DNA of 64,000 bases from JBFMCT01 sp046565765 (lineage in GTDB: Bacteria > Actinomycetota > Acidimicrobiia > Acidimicrobiales > AC-14): positions 1 to 64,000 of the forward strand of contig JBKHXX010000093.1 of assembly GCA_046565765.1 (NCBI GenBank). The letters run 5' to 3'. This document shows, piece by piece, positions 1 through 8,694 of this stretch. A model generated the notes under the pieces. The model was not told the origin of the DNA. It made no database searches and was given only the letters and a program-made list of their open reading frames with translations. How positions within the stretch are numbered: position 1 is the first letter of the stretch; each line of letters opens with the position of its first letter. A program made the translations under genes and the position numbers.

Positions 1-1596
1 ATCGCCGCCATCGCCATCGCCGTCGGGCTGGTGGCGGTCGCCGGCCAGGTCAGCGAGTTCTCGTTCTTCGTCACCAACATGATCACGATGATGGGCCTGG
101 CGGTCGGTATCGACTACTCCCTGTTCGTCGTGTCCCGCTACCGGGAGGAGCGGGCCAGGGGGCTCGACAAGCTCGACGCCATCGAGGCCTCGGGGGCGAC
201 TGCCAGCCGGGCGGTGCTGTTCAGCGGCATGACGGTGGTGCTGGCCCTGGCCGGCATGCTGATCATCCCGACGACGATCTTCCGCAGCCTCGCGGCCGGC
301 GCCATCTTCGTGGTGGTCGTGGCCGTGCTCGCCACCATGACCCTCCTACCCGCCGTCCTCGGGCTCCTGGGCGACCGCGTCAACAAGGGCCGCATCCGAC
401 GCAAGGCGACCGTCGGCGGTATCGGCCGTCCAGGTGGGTTCTGGGACAAGGTCACCCACGCCGTCATGGGCCGTCCCGTGGCCAGCCTGGCCATCGGCGT
501 GTTCGTGCTGCTGGCCGCCGCCTACTCCTGGACGGACATGCGCACCGGGTTCTCCGGCGTCAGCACCCTGCCCGACAGCTTCGAGTCGAAGCAGGCCTTC
601 GAGGCCCTGGCCAAGGACTTCTCGGGTGGCCTCAGCTCGCCGGTGGAGATCGTGATCGACGGGCGTATCGACGACCCCGCCGTGCAGGCCGGAATCAACA
701 GCACCCAGGCCGCCCTGGGCGCCGACGCCCGCTTCGGCCCCAGCCACGTCGAGGTCAACGAGGCCCGTGACCTGGCCCTGATCTCGGCCCCGATCAACGG
801 TGACCCGTCCTCCAAGGCGGCCGTCGACTCCATCGACTACTTGCGTGACGTGGTCGACCGGAACTTCGATGGCACGCCGGCCCGCGGCCTGGTGGGGGGC
901 GAGACGGCGTTCAACAAGGACTTCTTCGACCTGACCGACCGCTACATGCCCATCGTGTTCGCCTTTGTGCTGGGGCTGTCGTTCATCCTCCTCACCGTCG
1001 CCTTCCGGTCGGTGGTGGTGCCCATCAAGGCGATCCTGCTCAACCTGCTGTCCGTCGGTGCTGCTTACGGCCTCATCGTCCTGGTCAGCCAGAAGGGGGT
1101 GGGCGCCGACCTGCTCGGGTTCCAGCAGGTCGAGGTCATCGAGGCCTGGCTCCCCCTGTTCCTCTTCTCGGTGCTGTTCGGCTTGTCGATGGACTACCAC
1201 GTGTTCCTGCTCTCCAGGATCCGCGAGCACTACGACCAGACCGGGGACAACACCGGGTCGGTGGCCTACGGCCTGCGCACCACGGCGGGCATCATCACCG
1301 GCGCCGCCCTCATCATGGTGGCGGTGTTCGGCGGGTTCGCCTCGGGCGAGTTGGTGATGTTCCAGCAGATGGGCTTCGGGCTGGCAGCGGCGGTGCTGAT
1401 CGACGCCACCATCGTCCGCTCGGTGCTCGTGCCCGCCAGCATGAAGCTGCTGGGCAACCGCAACTGGTACCTGCCCAAGTGGCTGGACTGGCTGCCCAAC
1501 GTCACCGTCGAAGGCCCCCACACCCAGCCCGTCCCGGCCGCCACCGACGCCAAGCCGGAGCCGGCCGGCGTCGGCGGCGGCACCGCGGCGCCCTGA
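1..1596 (+). CDS. MMPL family transporter (3' part, 5' end outside window)
   Basis: Inner-membrane RND-type transporter of the MMPL family, expected to export lipids or other hydrophobic compounds using the proton gradient. The reading frame is open from base 1, so the gene begins before the window; about 531 C-terminal residues are present. Two membrane blocks are visible, each with a G-x3-D-Y signature (GLAVGIDYSLF near base 100, FGLSMDYHVFLL near base 1185), separated by an extracytoplasmic domain (about 540-930). The C-terminus is a short Pro/Ala/Gly-rich tail. A strong hairpin starts four bases after the stop codon. The family call is firm; the substrate is unknown. Confidence 0.93.
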   Translation: MAAIAIAVGLVAVAGQVSEFSFFVTNMITMMGLAVGIDYSLFVVSRYREERARGLDKLDAIEASGATASRAVLFSGMTVVLALAGMLIIPTTIFRSLAAGAIFVVVVAVLATMTLLPAVLGLLGDRVNKGRIRRKATVGGIGRPGGFWDKVTHAVMGRPVASLAIGVFVLLAAAYSWTDMRTGFSGVSTLPDSFESKQAFEALAKDFSGGLSSPVEIVIDGRIDDPAVQAGINSTQAALGADARFGPSHVEVNEARDLALISAPINGDPSSKAAVDSIDYLRDVVDRNFDGTPARGLVGGETAFNKDFFDLTDRYMPIVFAFVLGLSFILLTVAFRSVVVPIKAILLNLLSVGAAYGLIVLVSQKGVGADLLGFQQVEVIEAWLPLFLFSVLFGLSMDYHVFLLSRIREHYDQTGDNTGSVAYGLRTTAGIITGAALIMVAVFGGFASGELVMFQQMGFGLAAAVLIDATIVRSVLVPASMKLLGNRNWYLPKWLDWLPNVTVEGPHTQPVPAATDAKPEPAGVGGGTAAP

Positions 1597-1600
1597 TCCT

Positions 1601-1649
1601 GTTCTGCGGCGCCGAGAGCACCTCCCCCGTGCGTTCGGCGCCGCAGAAC
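1601..1649. terminator. long hairpin after the MMPL gene
   Basis: A perfect 15-bp inverted repeat (1601-1615 with 1635-1649) encloses a smaller 4-bp stem (1618-1621 with 1629-1632). It begins right after the transporter stop and ends 35 bp before the aldo/keto reductase start. There is no T tract, which is usual for terminators in high-GC actinomycetes. It could also be a dispersed palindromic element. Confidence 0.6.
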
Positions 1650-1684
1650 GTGGCTGGGGTCGCCCGTCTGCTAGAGCATCGGTG

Positions 1685-2629
1685 ATGCGATACCGGTGCC
1701 TCGGGGCGAGCGACATGGAGATCTCGGAGATCAGCCTCGGGTCCTGGCTGACCTACGGGGCCACGGTGGAACGGGAACGGGGTGCGGCCTGCGTCGAGCG
1801 GGCCTTCGCCCTCGGGGTCAACTTCTTCGACACCGCCAACGTCTACGGGCGCGGTGCGGCCGAGTCGTTCCTGGGCGAGGTGCTGAGCAGCCGGCCCCGG
1901 GACTCCTACTACCTCGCCACCAAGGCGTACTTCCCCATGTCCCCTCTCGACAAGGGGCTGTCGGCCCGGCAGATCCGCAAGCAGTCGGAGGCATCGCTCA
2001 AGCGGCTGCGGACGGACTACGTCGACCTCTACCAATGCCACCGATACGACAGGAACACGCCGCTCGAGGAGACGATGACGGCGTTGACCGAGCTGGTCCG
2101 CCAAGGCAAGGCCCGGTACCTCGGCTTCAGCGAGTGGACCCCGCAACAGATCCAGGCCGCGCTGGACCTGGCAGGGGTGGAACGGTTCGTGTCGAGCCAG
2201 CCCGAGTACTCGATGCTCTGGCGGAAGGCGGAGCAGGTCATCCCGGTCTGCGAAGCCAACGGCATCGGCCAGATCGTGTGGTCGCCGCTGGCCCAGGGCG
2301 CACTGACCGGGAAGTACCTCCCCGGCCAGCCGCCACCGGAGGGCAGCCGGGGAGCGGGACGCGACGCCAACATGATGGGCCGGTTCCTCACCGACGAGGT
2401 CCTGGAGGCCGTGCAGCGCCTCAGGCCCATCGCCGACGGCCTCGGCCTGACACTTCCCCAGCTGGCCCTGGCCTGGGTCCTGCGCCAGCCCAACGTGGCG
2501 TCGGCCATCGTCGGCGCGTCCCGCCCGCAGCAGCTCGACGACAACGCCGCCGCCTCGGGCGTCGTTCTGGACGACGACGTGTTGACCGCCATCGACGAGG
2601 CCCTCGGACCCGACGTGGTCGGGCCCTAG
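1685..2629 (+). CDS. aldo/keto reductase
   Basis: Cytoplasmic NAD(P)H-dependent oxidoreductase of the aldo/keto reductase superfamily, closest in feel to the potassium-channel beta-subunit-like branch (N-terminus MRYRCLGASDMEISEISLG). Counting from the ATG at 1685, the catalytic tetrad is visible as D49 and Y54 (FFDTANVYG), K80 (LATKAYF) and H119 (LYQCHRYD). At 314 residues it has full family length. A GTG directly before the ATG could add one residue. The ligase gene starts 12 bp downstream, so the two are probably co-transcribed. The physiological substrate cannot be read from sequence. Confidence 0.92.
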   Translation: MRYRCLGASDMEISEISLGSWLTYGATVERERGAACVERAFALGVNFFDTANVYGRGAAESFLGEVLSSRPRDSYYLATKAYFPMSPLDKGLSARQIRKQSEASLKRLRTDYVDLYQCHRYDRNTPLEETMTALTELVRQGKARYLGFSEWTPQQIQAALDLAGVERFVSSQPEYSMLWRKAEQVIPVCEANGIGQIVWSPLAQGALTGKYLPGQPPPEGSRGAGRDANMMGRFLTDEVLEAVQRLRPIADGLGLTLPQLALAWVLRQPNVASAIVGASRPQQLDDNAAASGVVLDDDVLTAIDEALGPDVVGP

Positions 2630-2641
2630 CAGCTGCCCGCC

Positions 2642-4090
2642 GTGGCCCGTAGCTGGGACGAGCGCCAGCAGGCGTTCATCCGCCGGATGGGGGCGCGCAG
2701 CCCGGCCGAGCTGGAGTCGGGGACGATCGTCGTCCTCCCGTCGTTCTCGTTCGCCTCCAGCGAGCTGCGCAAGATCACCGGTGTGCTGCACTACGAGGAG
2801 CGGCTGATGTTCATGCTCCTGTGGCTCCGGCGGCCGAGCGTGCGCATCGTCTACGTGACCGCCCTGCCCGTCGATCCGGTGGTCGTCGACTACTACCTCC
2901 GCTTCCTGCCCGATCCCCAGGACGCCCGCCGGCGGCTCCACATGGTGAGCGTGGGCGACGACCGGATCGAGCCGCTGTCCGACAAGCTGCTGCGCCACCC
3001 CGAGGCCCTGGAGGAGGTTCGGGCGCTGGCCGGCAGCCCCGACGACGCCTACCTCCTGCCCTTCACCGTCACCGCCACGGAGCGGGCCCTGTCGGAGGCG
3101 CTCCGCCTGCCCGTCTACGGCTCGCCGCCCGCCCTGTTCTGGCTCGGGTCGAAGACCGGCTCCCGGCGGACCGCCCGCCAGGCCGCGGTGAAGGTGCTGG
3201 AGGGCTGGGAGGACCTCTACACCCTCGAGGACATCGAGCACGCCATCGAGGCGATCCGGGCCCGCTCCCCGCACGCCGACGCGGTGGTGATCAAGCTCAA
3301 CAACGGGTTCTCGGGCCAGGGCAACGCCATCGTGGAGCTCGACGGTCGCACCACTCCCCTACCCAAGTCCACCACCACCTTCTGCGCCTCCGACGAGACG
3401 TGGCCCACCTACGAGGCCAAGATCGGCGCCGAGGGCGCCATCGTCGAGGAGCTGGTGCGGGACGAGCCCATGGTCTCCCCCAGCGTGCAGCTCCGGATCA
3501 CGCCCGGTGGCGAATCGGAGGTGGTCTCCACCCACGACCAGATCCTCGGCGGCCCCGAGGGCCAGGTGTACCTGGGCTGCCGGTTCCCGGCCGATCCCGA
3601 GTACCGCCTGGTCATCCAGGAGAACGCCCTGCGGGTGGCCGGGGTGCTCGCCTCCAAGGGGGTGATGGGCTCGTTCGGGATCGACTTCCTCGTCGCTCAC
3701 GGCCACGGGGGCAACCACGTGTACCTGAGCGAGATCAACCTGCGCATGGGGGGCACCACCCACCCCTTCTGGATGGCCAGGCTGGTCACCGGCGGCGAGT
3801 ACGACCCGACCACGGGCGAGCTGCTGGTGGAGGGTGAGCCGCGCCGCTACGTGGCCACCGACAACATCAAGGAGACGTCCCTCATCGGCTGTACGCCGGC
3901 GGACGTGATCGCGGTCGTGGACAAGGCGGGGCTGGCCTTCGACTGCACCACCAAGCGCGGGGTCACGCTGCATCTCCTGGGGGCGCTCCAGCCCTACGGG
4001 AAGATGGGTGCGGTGTGCATCGCGCCGACCCTGGACGAGGCCGACGCCCTCTACGCCGACCTGCTCGGCGCCCTACGAGCGATCCGCTGA
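2642..4090 (+). CDS. PGM1-type ATP-grasp peptide ligase
   Basis: A 482-residue protein resembling the peptide ligase PGM1 of pheganomycin biosynthesis, an ATP-grasp enzyme joining amino acids or peptides through an acyl-phosphate. Visible are an N-terminal domain (LPSFSFASSELRKITGVLHYEERLM), an ATP-grasp core with VIKLNNGFSGQGNA and a metal-binding acidic/Asn stretch (LSEINLRMGGTTHP), and a C-terminal domain ending near GALQPYGKMGAVCIAPT, as in PGM1-like proteins. It starts with GTG 12 bp after the aldo/keto reductase. No precursor peptide or nonribosomal synthetase lies nearby, so the product is unknown. Its last 18 bp overlap the convergent gene. Confidence 0.8.
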   Translation: MARSWDERQQAFIRRMGARSPAELESGTIVVLPSFSFASSELRKITGVLHYEERLMFMLLWLRRPSVRIVYVTALPVDPVVVDYYLRFLPDPQDARRRLHMVSVGDDRIEPLSDKLLRHPEALEEVRALAGSPDDAYLLPFTVTATERALSEALRLPVYGSPPALFWLGSKTGSRRTARQAAVKVLEGWEDLYTLEDIEHAIEAIRARSPHADAVVIKLNNGFSGQGNAIVELDGRTTPLPKSTTTFCASDETWPTYEAKIGAEGAIVEELVRDEPMVSPSVQLRITPGGESEVVSTHDQILGGPEGQVYLGCRFPADPEYRLVIQENALRVAGVLASKGVMGSFGIDFLVAHGHGGNHVYLSEINLRMGGTTHPFWMARLVTGGEYDPTTGELLVEGEPRRYVATDNIKETSLIGCTPADVIAVVDKAGLAFDCTTKRGVTLHLLGALQPYGKMGAVCIAPTLDEADALYADLLGALRAIR

Positions 4091-4501
4091 GGTCCGCTTC
4101 CCCTCCTGGTTCGTCGTCACCCGGTGCTCCAGGCCGACCGTGTGGGTCAGCCTCTCGATGTCGTCACGCAGGTCGCTGTCCTCACCCTGGTGGGCACGCA
4201 TGAGGTCGGCGATCCCCCGGGCGATGGCGTTGAGCTTGATGTTGACCGCCTCCTCGCTCCGCTTCTGGGCGTTCTGGAGGAGGGCCACGAGGAGGAAGGT
4301 CACGATGGCGATGACGGTCTGGAGGAAGAACTGGCTCGCCTCGGTAGAAGTGATCCAGAGGCTCGGCACCCAGCCGACGATGAAGACGGCGCAGATGACG
4401 AAGAACGGCGCACCGCTGGTAGCCCGGGCAGCGCGCTCCGCGAAACGGTCGAATCCGCTGGTCAGATCGTCTGAGTGAGGCATGTGATGGTCGTCGGACA
4501 C
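4073..4501 (-). CDS. low-affinity iron permease family protein
   Basis: Small membrane protein of 142 residues resembling the bacterial low-affinity iron permease family (Fet4-like; transport is not established for most bacterial members). After an N-terminus with several His and Asp residues come an amphipathic start (FDRFAERAARATSG), two membrane segments (FFVICAVFIVGWVPSLW and FFLQTVIAIVTFLLVALL) and a soluble tail (LNAIARGIADLMRAHQGED) usual for the family. It is transcribed toward the ligase gene and overlaps its 3' end by 18 bp. It is about a quarter the length of yeast Fet4, as is normal for bacterial members. Confidence 0.8.
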   Translation of the reverse strand: MSDDHHMPHSDDLTSGFDRFAERAARATSGAPFFVICAVFIVGWVPSLWITSTEASQFFLQTVIAIVTFLLVALLQNAQKRSEEAVNIKLNAIARGIADLMRAHQGEDSDLRDDIERLTHTVGLEHRVTTNQEGKRTSADRS

Positions 4502-4547
4502 GCCAGGCTCTTACCCGCGAGGGAACCCTTGGCAACGGCGGAGGGAG

Positions 4548-5402
4548 TCAGGGAACGAGCGTGGCGGTGTACTCGCTGCGGAAGGCGGCCTCCCCGCCCG
4601 GGCCCGTGGCTTCGGCCACCAGCCGCTCCTGGGCCCACACCCGGGTGGCGTCGGCCACCCAGACGGTCAGCTCGATGCGGTTGTCGAGCTGGCCCGCCAG
4701 GGTGGCGGTGAGGCGGAATGCGGTGGTGTCGATGCGCCCGCCGCCGGCGTTGATCGTCGCCGGTCCCTGCACCTCGACGACGAGGTGGGCCGTCCCGCCC
4801 GCCGCCGAGGGGACGTCGAGCTGGCGCCGGCTGCCCACCCCCGCGCCGGTGGGGAGCAGGAGCACCGGCGATGGCGGGCGCAGGTCCTCACGCTGGGTGA
4901 AGAGGAGGGCGCTGATGGTGGCCCCAAGGCTCACCAGGTAGACGCCGTCGGACCGGTAGTCGAGGACGTACTCCAGGACGAGGCCGGTGCCCGCATCCCG
5001 CAGGTCCCGCACCGCCCGCTGGCGGGTGCCGGCGGCGGGGTCGACCACCAGCGTGGTGACCGCCGGGAAGGGCACGACGGCGGCGCCGAACGTCGATCGC
5101 CCGCGGGTGTCGTACCGGTAGGTGCCCGGAGCCGGCGGAGCGAGGGGGATGGCGGCCGGTTGGCGGCCGACGGCTGCAGGGGCAGCGGTGGTGGCGGCCG
5201 TCGCAGGGGCGGTGGTGGTGACCCGGGCGGGGGGTCGCAACGTCGTGGTGACGCCCGCCGTCACCTCGGTGGCGGTGGGAACGGCGGCGGTGGTGGACGA
5301 AGCTGCCGCACCCTCGCTCAACGTCGCCCCGCCCCCGGTGCCGCAGGCGGTGGCGAGGAGAGCCACGGCCGCCACCGTCGACCGGAGCCTGGGGGCGGTC
5401 AG
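4548..5402 (-). CDS. lipoprotein of unknown function
   Basis: Secreted lipoprotein of about 284 residues with no recognised domain. The N-terminus carries two Arg residues, a hydrophobic core and the lipobox LATAC, followed by a Thr/Ala-rich linker of about 60 residues and a beta-rich domain (YRYDTRGRSTFGA to the end). The start is uncertain. The only codon giving a normal signal peptide is a CTG at 5402 that overlaps the dxs stop; a GGAGG sits directly before it with almost no spacing. The next GTG would leave only ten residues before the Cys. Coupling to dxs translation is likely. A similar Tyr-rich opening (GVYQYRTTGG) occurs in the protein at 11601-12428. Confidence 0.72.
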   Translation of the reverse strand: MTAPRLRSTVAAVALLATACGTGGGATLSEGAAASSTTAAVPTATEVTAGVTTTLRPPARVTTTAPATAATTAAPAAVGRQPAAIPLAPPAPGTYRYDTRGRSTFGAAVVPFPAVTTLVVDPAAGTRQRAVRDLRDAGTGLVLEYVLDYRSDGVYLVSLGATISALLFTQREDLRPPSPVLLLPTGAGVGSRRQLDVPSAAGGTAHLVVEVQGPATINAGGGRIDTTAFRLTATLAGQLDNRIELTVWVADATRVWAQERLVAEATGPGGEAAFRSEYTATLVP

Positions 5403-7276
5403 CCTCCTACGACCTCCGCCGCGCCCAGGGCGGCCACCACCGTCGACGCGATGCCGGGACCGTCCAGGCCCAGGTCGGAGAGGATGCGGGTGGGATTGCC
5501 CTGCGGGAAGTACTGGTCGGGTACCCCGAGGACGCGGACCCGGGGCATGCGGTCGAGCACGGAGAGGGCCTCGACGATGGCGCTGCCGGCCCCACCGGCC
5601 TTTAGGCCGTCCTCCACGGTGACCACCACCGGGTGCGAGGCGGCGTCGGTGATCATCGCCGGGTCGAGCGGCTTGACCGCCCGTACGTCCCACACGGTGG
5701 CGCCGATCCCCTGCTGGCCGAGCAGCCGCGCCGCTTCCTCGGCCGCCTCCACCATCTTTCCCACGGCGAGGATGCAGGCGTCGCCACCCTCCACGACCTT
5801 GCGGGCCTCCCGGCCCGAGCCCACCTCGCCGGCCGGCACCTGGGGCGCCGCGCCCTTCGGGTAGCGGATCGCCACCGGCCCGCTGTCGACCGTCATGGCG
5901 TAGTCGAGCATGGCCGCCAGCTCCTGGGCCGAGGACGGCGCCAGGATCGTCATACCGGGGACCTTGGAGAGGAAGGCCATGTCGAACAAGCCGTGATGGG
6001 ACGGTCCGTCGTCGCCGGTGACCCCCGCCCGGTCGATACAGAAGACGACGGGCAGGCGGTGGAGGCCGACGTCGAGGTTGACCTGGTCGATGGCCCGCAT
6101 GAGGAACGTCGAATAGATGGCCACGACCGGGCGCAGGCCGCCCATCGCCATGCCGGCGGCGGCCGTGACGGCGTGCTGCTCGGCGATCCCCACGTCGACG
6201 AAGCGGTCGGGCCAACGGTCCTGGAAGGGACGCAGGCCGGTGGGCCCGGCCATGGCGGCGGTGATGGCCACCACCCTGCGGTCGCGCTCGCCCAGGTCGA
6301 CCATGGCGTCGGCGAAGGCCTGGGTGTAGCCGACGGGAACCCAGCGAGGCGGACCGGTGGTGGGGTCGAAGACCGGCGTGTCGTGGAGGCACTTCTCGTC
6401 GTCGTCCTCGGCCGGCCCGTAACCACGACCCTTCTGGGTCAGGGTGTGGATGATGATGGGCCCGTCGTAGTCGGCGGCCTGGCGGAGCAGGTGCTCCATG
6501 GTGGCGATGTCGTGGCCGTCGACCGGTCCGATGTACCGGATGCCGAGGGCCTCGAAGAACCCGTCCGGCTCGAGCCAGAAGTCACGGAAGGCGGCCCGCA
6601 TGCCCTCCATGCCCCGCTCCAGGTGCTCGCCGATGCGGGGGACGCCGCGCAGGGCCCGCTGCACGCGCTCCCGGTTCTTGACGTAGGCCGGGTTGAGGCG
6701 GAGGCGGGTCAGGCCGTTGGTGAGCCGGCCGACGGTGGGGGCGTAGGACCGGCCGTTGTCGTTGAGCACCATCAGCACCCGCCGCCCGCTGTGGCCCAGG
6801 TTGTTGAGGGCCTCGTAGGCCATGCCGCCGGTCATCGACCCGTCGCCGATGACGGCCACGACCCGGCGGTCGGTCTCCCCCCGCAACTGCAGCGCGGTGG
6901 CCAGGCCGTCGGCGTAGCTCAGGATGGTGGAGGCGTGGCTGTTCTCCACCCAGTCGTGCTCCGACTCGGCTCGCGACGGGTAGCCGGAGAGCCCGCCCGA
7001 CTGGCGGAGGGTGTCGAAGCGGCCGCGGCGCCCGGTCAGGATCTTGTGGACGTACGCCTGGTGGCCGGTGTCCCACAGGATGACGTCGCGGGGCGAGTCG
7101 AACACCCGGTGCAGGGCCAGGGTCAGCTCGACGACCCCCAGGTTGGAGCCCAGGTGACCCCCGGTGACCGACACCGACTGGACGATGAAGTCGCGGATCT
7201 CGGCCGCGAGCACCTCGAGCTGGTCGCCGTCGAGGGCCCGGAGGTCGGCAGGACTGTCGATGGATTCGAGGAGCAT
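5399..7276 (-). CDS. dxs: 1-deoxy-D-xylulose-5-phosphate synthase
   Basis: First enzyme of the MEP isoprenoid pathway, a thiamine-diphosphate transketolase-like enzyme condensing pyruvate with glyceraldehyde 3-phosphate. At 625 residues it is full length. Visible are the LWDTGHQAYVHKILTGR segment, the ThDP-binding GDGSMTGGMAYEALNN stretch, the catalytic Glu in GIAEQHAVTAAAG, and the C-terminal transketolase domain. It lies head to head with the lycopene cyclase genes across 72 bp, so precursor supply and carotenoid cyclisation may share control. Its stop overlaps the start of the lipoprotein gene downstream. Confidence 0.97.
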   Translation of the reverse strand: MLLESIDSPADLRALDGDQLEVLAAEIRDFIVQSVSVTGGHLGSNLGVVELTLALHRVFDSPRDVILWDTGHQAYVHKILTGRRGRFDTLRQSGGLSGYPSRAESEHDWVENSHASTILSYADGLATALQLRGETDRRVVAVIGDGSMTGGMAYEALNNLGHSGRRVLMVLNDNGRSYAPTVGRLTNGLTRLRLNPAYVKNRERVQRALRGVPRIGEHLERGMEGMRAAFRDFWLEPDGFFEALGIRYIGPVDGHDIATMEHLLRQAADYDGPIIIHTLTQKGRGYGPAEDDDEKCLHDTPVFDPTTGPPRWVPVGYTQAFADAMVDLGERDRRVVAITAAMAGPTGLRPFQDRWPDRFVDVGIAEQHAVTAAAGMAMGGLRPVVAIYSTFLMRAIDQVNLDVGLHRLPVVFCIDRAGVTGDDGPSHHGLFDMAFLSKVPGMTILAPSSAQELAAMLDYAMTVDSGPVAIRYPKGAAPQVPAGEVGSGREARKVVEGGDACILAVGKMVEAAEEAARLLGQQGIGATVWDVRAVKPLDPAMITDAASHPVVVTVEDGLKAGGAGSAIVEALSVLDRMPRVRVLGVPDQYFPQGNPTRILSDLGLDGPGIASTVVAALGAAEVVGG

Positions 7277-7332
7277 CGGCAGGTCGAAGCTACCCGGCTG
7301 GCGCCCGCTTCAGGTAGTCGCGGGCCGCCTTG

Positions 7333-7338
7333 TAGCGT
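7333..7338 (+). promoter_or_regulatory. -10 element of crtYc (near-leaderless)
   Basis: TAGCGT ends 10 nt before the crtYc ATG in the 72-bp dxs/crtYc divergent region. No Shine-Dalgarno sequence fits between it and the ATG, which suggests a leaderless or almost leaderless transcript. No clear -35 box is seen. Confidence 0.4.
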
Positions 7339-7348
7339 TGCCCGGCCC

Positions 7349-7699
7349 ATGGACCTCGACCGCTTCCAGTACCTGATCCTGATGGGAGGCTGCCTCCTGA
7401 TCACCCTGCCGCTGGAGTTCGTGCTGGGGGCCCGGGTGTGGCGGCGGCCGAAGCGGCTGGTGAAGTCGCTGGCCGTGCCGGTGGCGATCTTCATGGCATG
7501 GGACTGGTTTGCCGTCTCCCGCGACCACTGGGACTACAACCCCAGGTACGTGACCGGCTGGGAACTGCCCGGCAACCTGCCCGTCGAGGAGTTGGTGTTC
7601 TTCATCGCCATCCCGATCTGCTGCCTGCTCACCCTCGAGGCGGTGGGGCGGGTGCTGCGGGGCGAGGTGCGGCTGCCGCGGTGGCGGAGGGACGGGTAG
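7349..7699 (+). CDS. crtYc: lycopene cyclase domain protein, subunit c
   Basis: Small integral membrane protein (116 residues) with the lycopene cyclase domain of heterodimeric actinobacterial cyclases, which cyclise the ends of lycopene or related carotenoids. Three membrane segments are visible (YLILMGGCLLITLPLEFVLG, SLAVPVAIFMAWDWFAV, LVFFIAIPICCLLTLEAVG). The conserved P-x-E-E stretch is present as LPVEELVFF, and HWDYNP lies between helices 2 and 3. The start is the ATG that follows a TAGCGT -10 element. The partner gene follows after 2 bp, so one active unit is probably made from both. The exact cyclic product is not readable. Confidence 0.88.
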   Translation: MDLDRFQYLILMGGCLLITLPLEFVLGARVWRRPKRLVKSLAVPVAIFMAWDWFAVSRDHWDYNPRYVTGWELPGNLPVEELVFFIAIPICCLLTLEAVGRVLRGEVRLPRWRRDG

Positions 7700-7701
7700 C
7701 G

Positions 7702-8025
7702 ATGCCCGAGTTCACCGTCCTCTCGGTCATCGCCGTGGTGGCGGTCATCGCGGCCGAGCTCTTCGTCTTCCGCACCGGGATCTTCCGGACCGCGCAGTTC
7801 TGGATCGCCTACGCCATCATCCTGTTCTTCGAGGTGCTCGTGGACGGCTGGCTGACCAAGCTCACCGCCCCCATCGTCGTCTACGACCCGGACCAGTTCA
7901 CGTTCCGCTTCCCGTGGGACATCCCCTTCGAGGACTTCCTCTTCGGGTTCGCGATGATCGTGCTGACGTTCCTGTTCTGGGAGCGGTTCAAGCGGCAGGA
8001 GGAGGAGGCCGGTCGAGACGGCTGA
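7702..8025 (+). CDS. crtYd: lycopene cyclase domain protein, subunit d
   Basis: Second half of the two-part lycopene cyclase, 107 residues with three predicted membrane helices (LSVIAVVAVIAAELFVF, FWIAYAIILFFEVLVDGWL, EDFLFGFAMIVLTFLFW). The conserved carboxylates appear in DIPFEDFLFG, matching the PVEE motif of the c subunit. It starts 2 bp after crtYc and must be translated with it. No C50 elongase gene (crtEb/lbtBC type) is present in the window, so cyclisation of C40 lycopene is the simpler reading. The last 38 bp overlap the convergent phosphatidyltransferase gene. Confidence 0.87.
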   Translation: MPEFTVLSVIAVVAVIAAELFVFRTGIFRTAQFWIAYAIILFFEVLVDGWLTKLTAPIVVYDPDQFTFRFPWDIPFEDFLFGFAMIVLTFLFWERFKRQEEEAGRDG

Positions 8026-8668
8026 GGCGGCGGACGGCGTGGGCCAGGAGGAACAGGGCGGAGCCGCCGACGATCACCACGTGGGCCCACAACGCCGGTT
8101 CGGCGAGGAACGGGAGCCCCAGGCCCACGGCGGTGAGGACGATGCGCGTCGGGCGCTCCCCGGGAGTGATCACCTGGCGACCCCGCTCGTCGGGAGTCAG
8201 GGCCAGGTTCATGCGGGCCCGCACGTATTCGAGGTACCAGCAGGCGGCGGTGGCGGCGACCGCCAGGGCGGGTGGCGCCCCGGCCACGATGGCCAGGGCC
8301 ACGGGAAAGGCGGCGTCGGCGAGGCGGTCGAGGGCCGAGTCGAGCAGGTAGCCGACCTTGGTGGTGCGACCGGCCTGCACCGCCACCGCCCCGTCGAGGG
8401 CGTCGAGCAGCCCCGACACGGTGACGGCCAGGCAGCCCAGGGCGGGCCCGAGCCAGCCGTCGACGAGGACCGCCGGCAGGGCGGCCACGGCGGCGACGAG
8501 GGCGGCGACGGTCACGGCGTTGGGCGACACGCCCGCCTGGGCCAGCGGCCGGGCGACCGAGGCCGAGGCCCGCAGCCAGCCGCCCACGAAGCCACCGGGG
8601 GGCTCGGTGGCGTGCAGCTCGGCCCACTCCCGGACGTGCTCGTCGCCGCTGCGGCCGGACGTGGTCAC
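7988..8668 (-). CDS. CDP-alcohol phosphatidyltransferase-like membrane protein
   Basis: Integral membrane protein of 226 residues with the CDP-alcohol phosphatidyltransferase fold; family members transfer a phosphatidyl group from CDP-diacylglycerol to an alcohol. The signature is D-x2-D-G-x2-A-R...G-x3-D-x3-D. Here LLDALDGAVAV gives D-x2-D-G-x2-A but has Val where Arg is usual, and GYLLDSALD supplies the last two Asp residues. All four Asp residues are kept, so activity remains possible. The GTG at 8668 is chosen as the first start that avoids a long implausible extension. The gene overlaps crtYd by 38 bp, tail to tail. Confidence 0.8.
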   Translation of the reverse strand: MTTSGRSGDEHVREWAELHATEPPGGFVGGWLRASASVARPLAQAGVSPNAVTVAALVAAVAALPAVLVDGWLGPALGCLAVTVSGLLDALDGAVAVQAGRTTKVGYLLDSALDRLADAAFPVALAIVAGAPPALAVAATAACWYLEYVRARMNLALTPDERGRQVITPGERPTRIVLTAVGLGLPFLAEPALWAHVVIVGGSALFLLAHAVRRLSRLDRPPPPAA

Positions 8669-8694
8669 CGGGTCAGTGTCACACCCCCCGCCGG

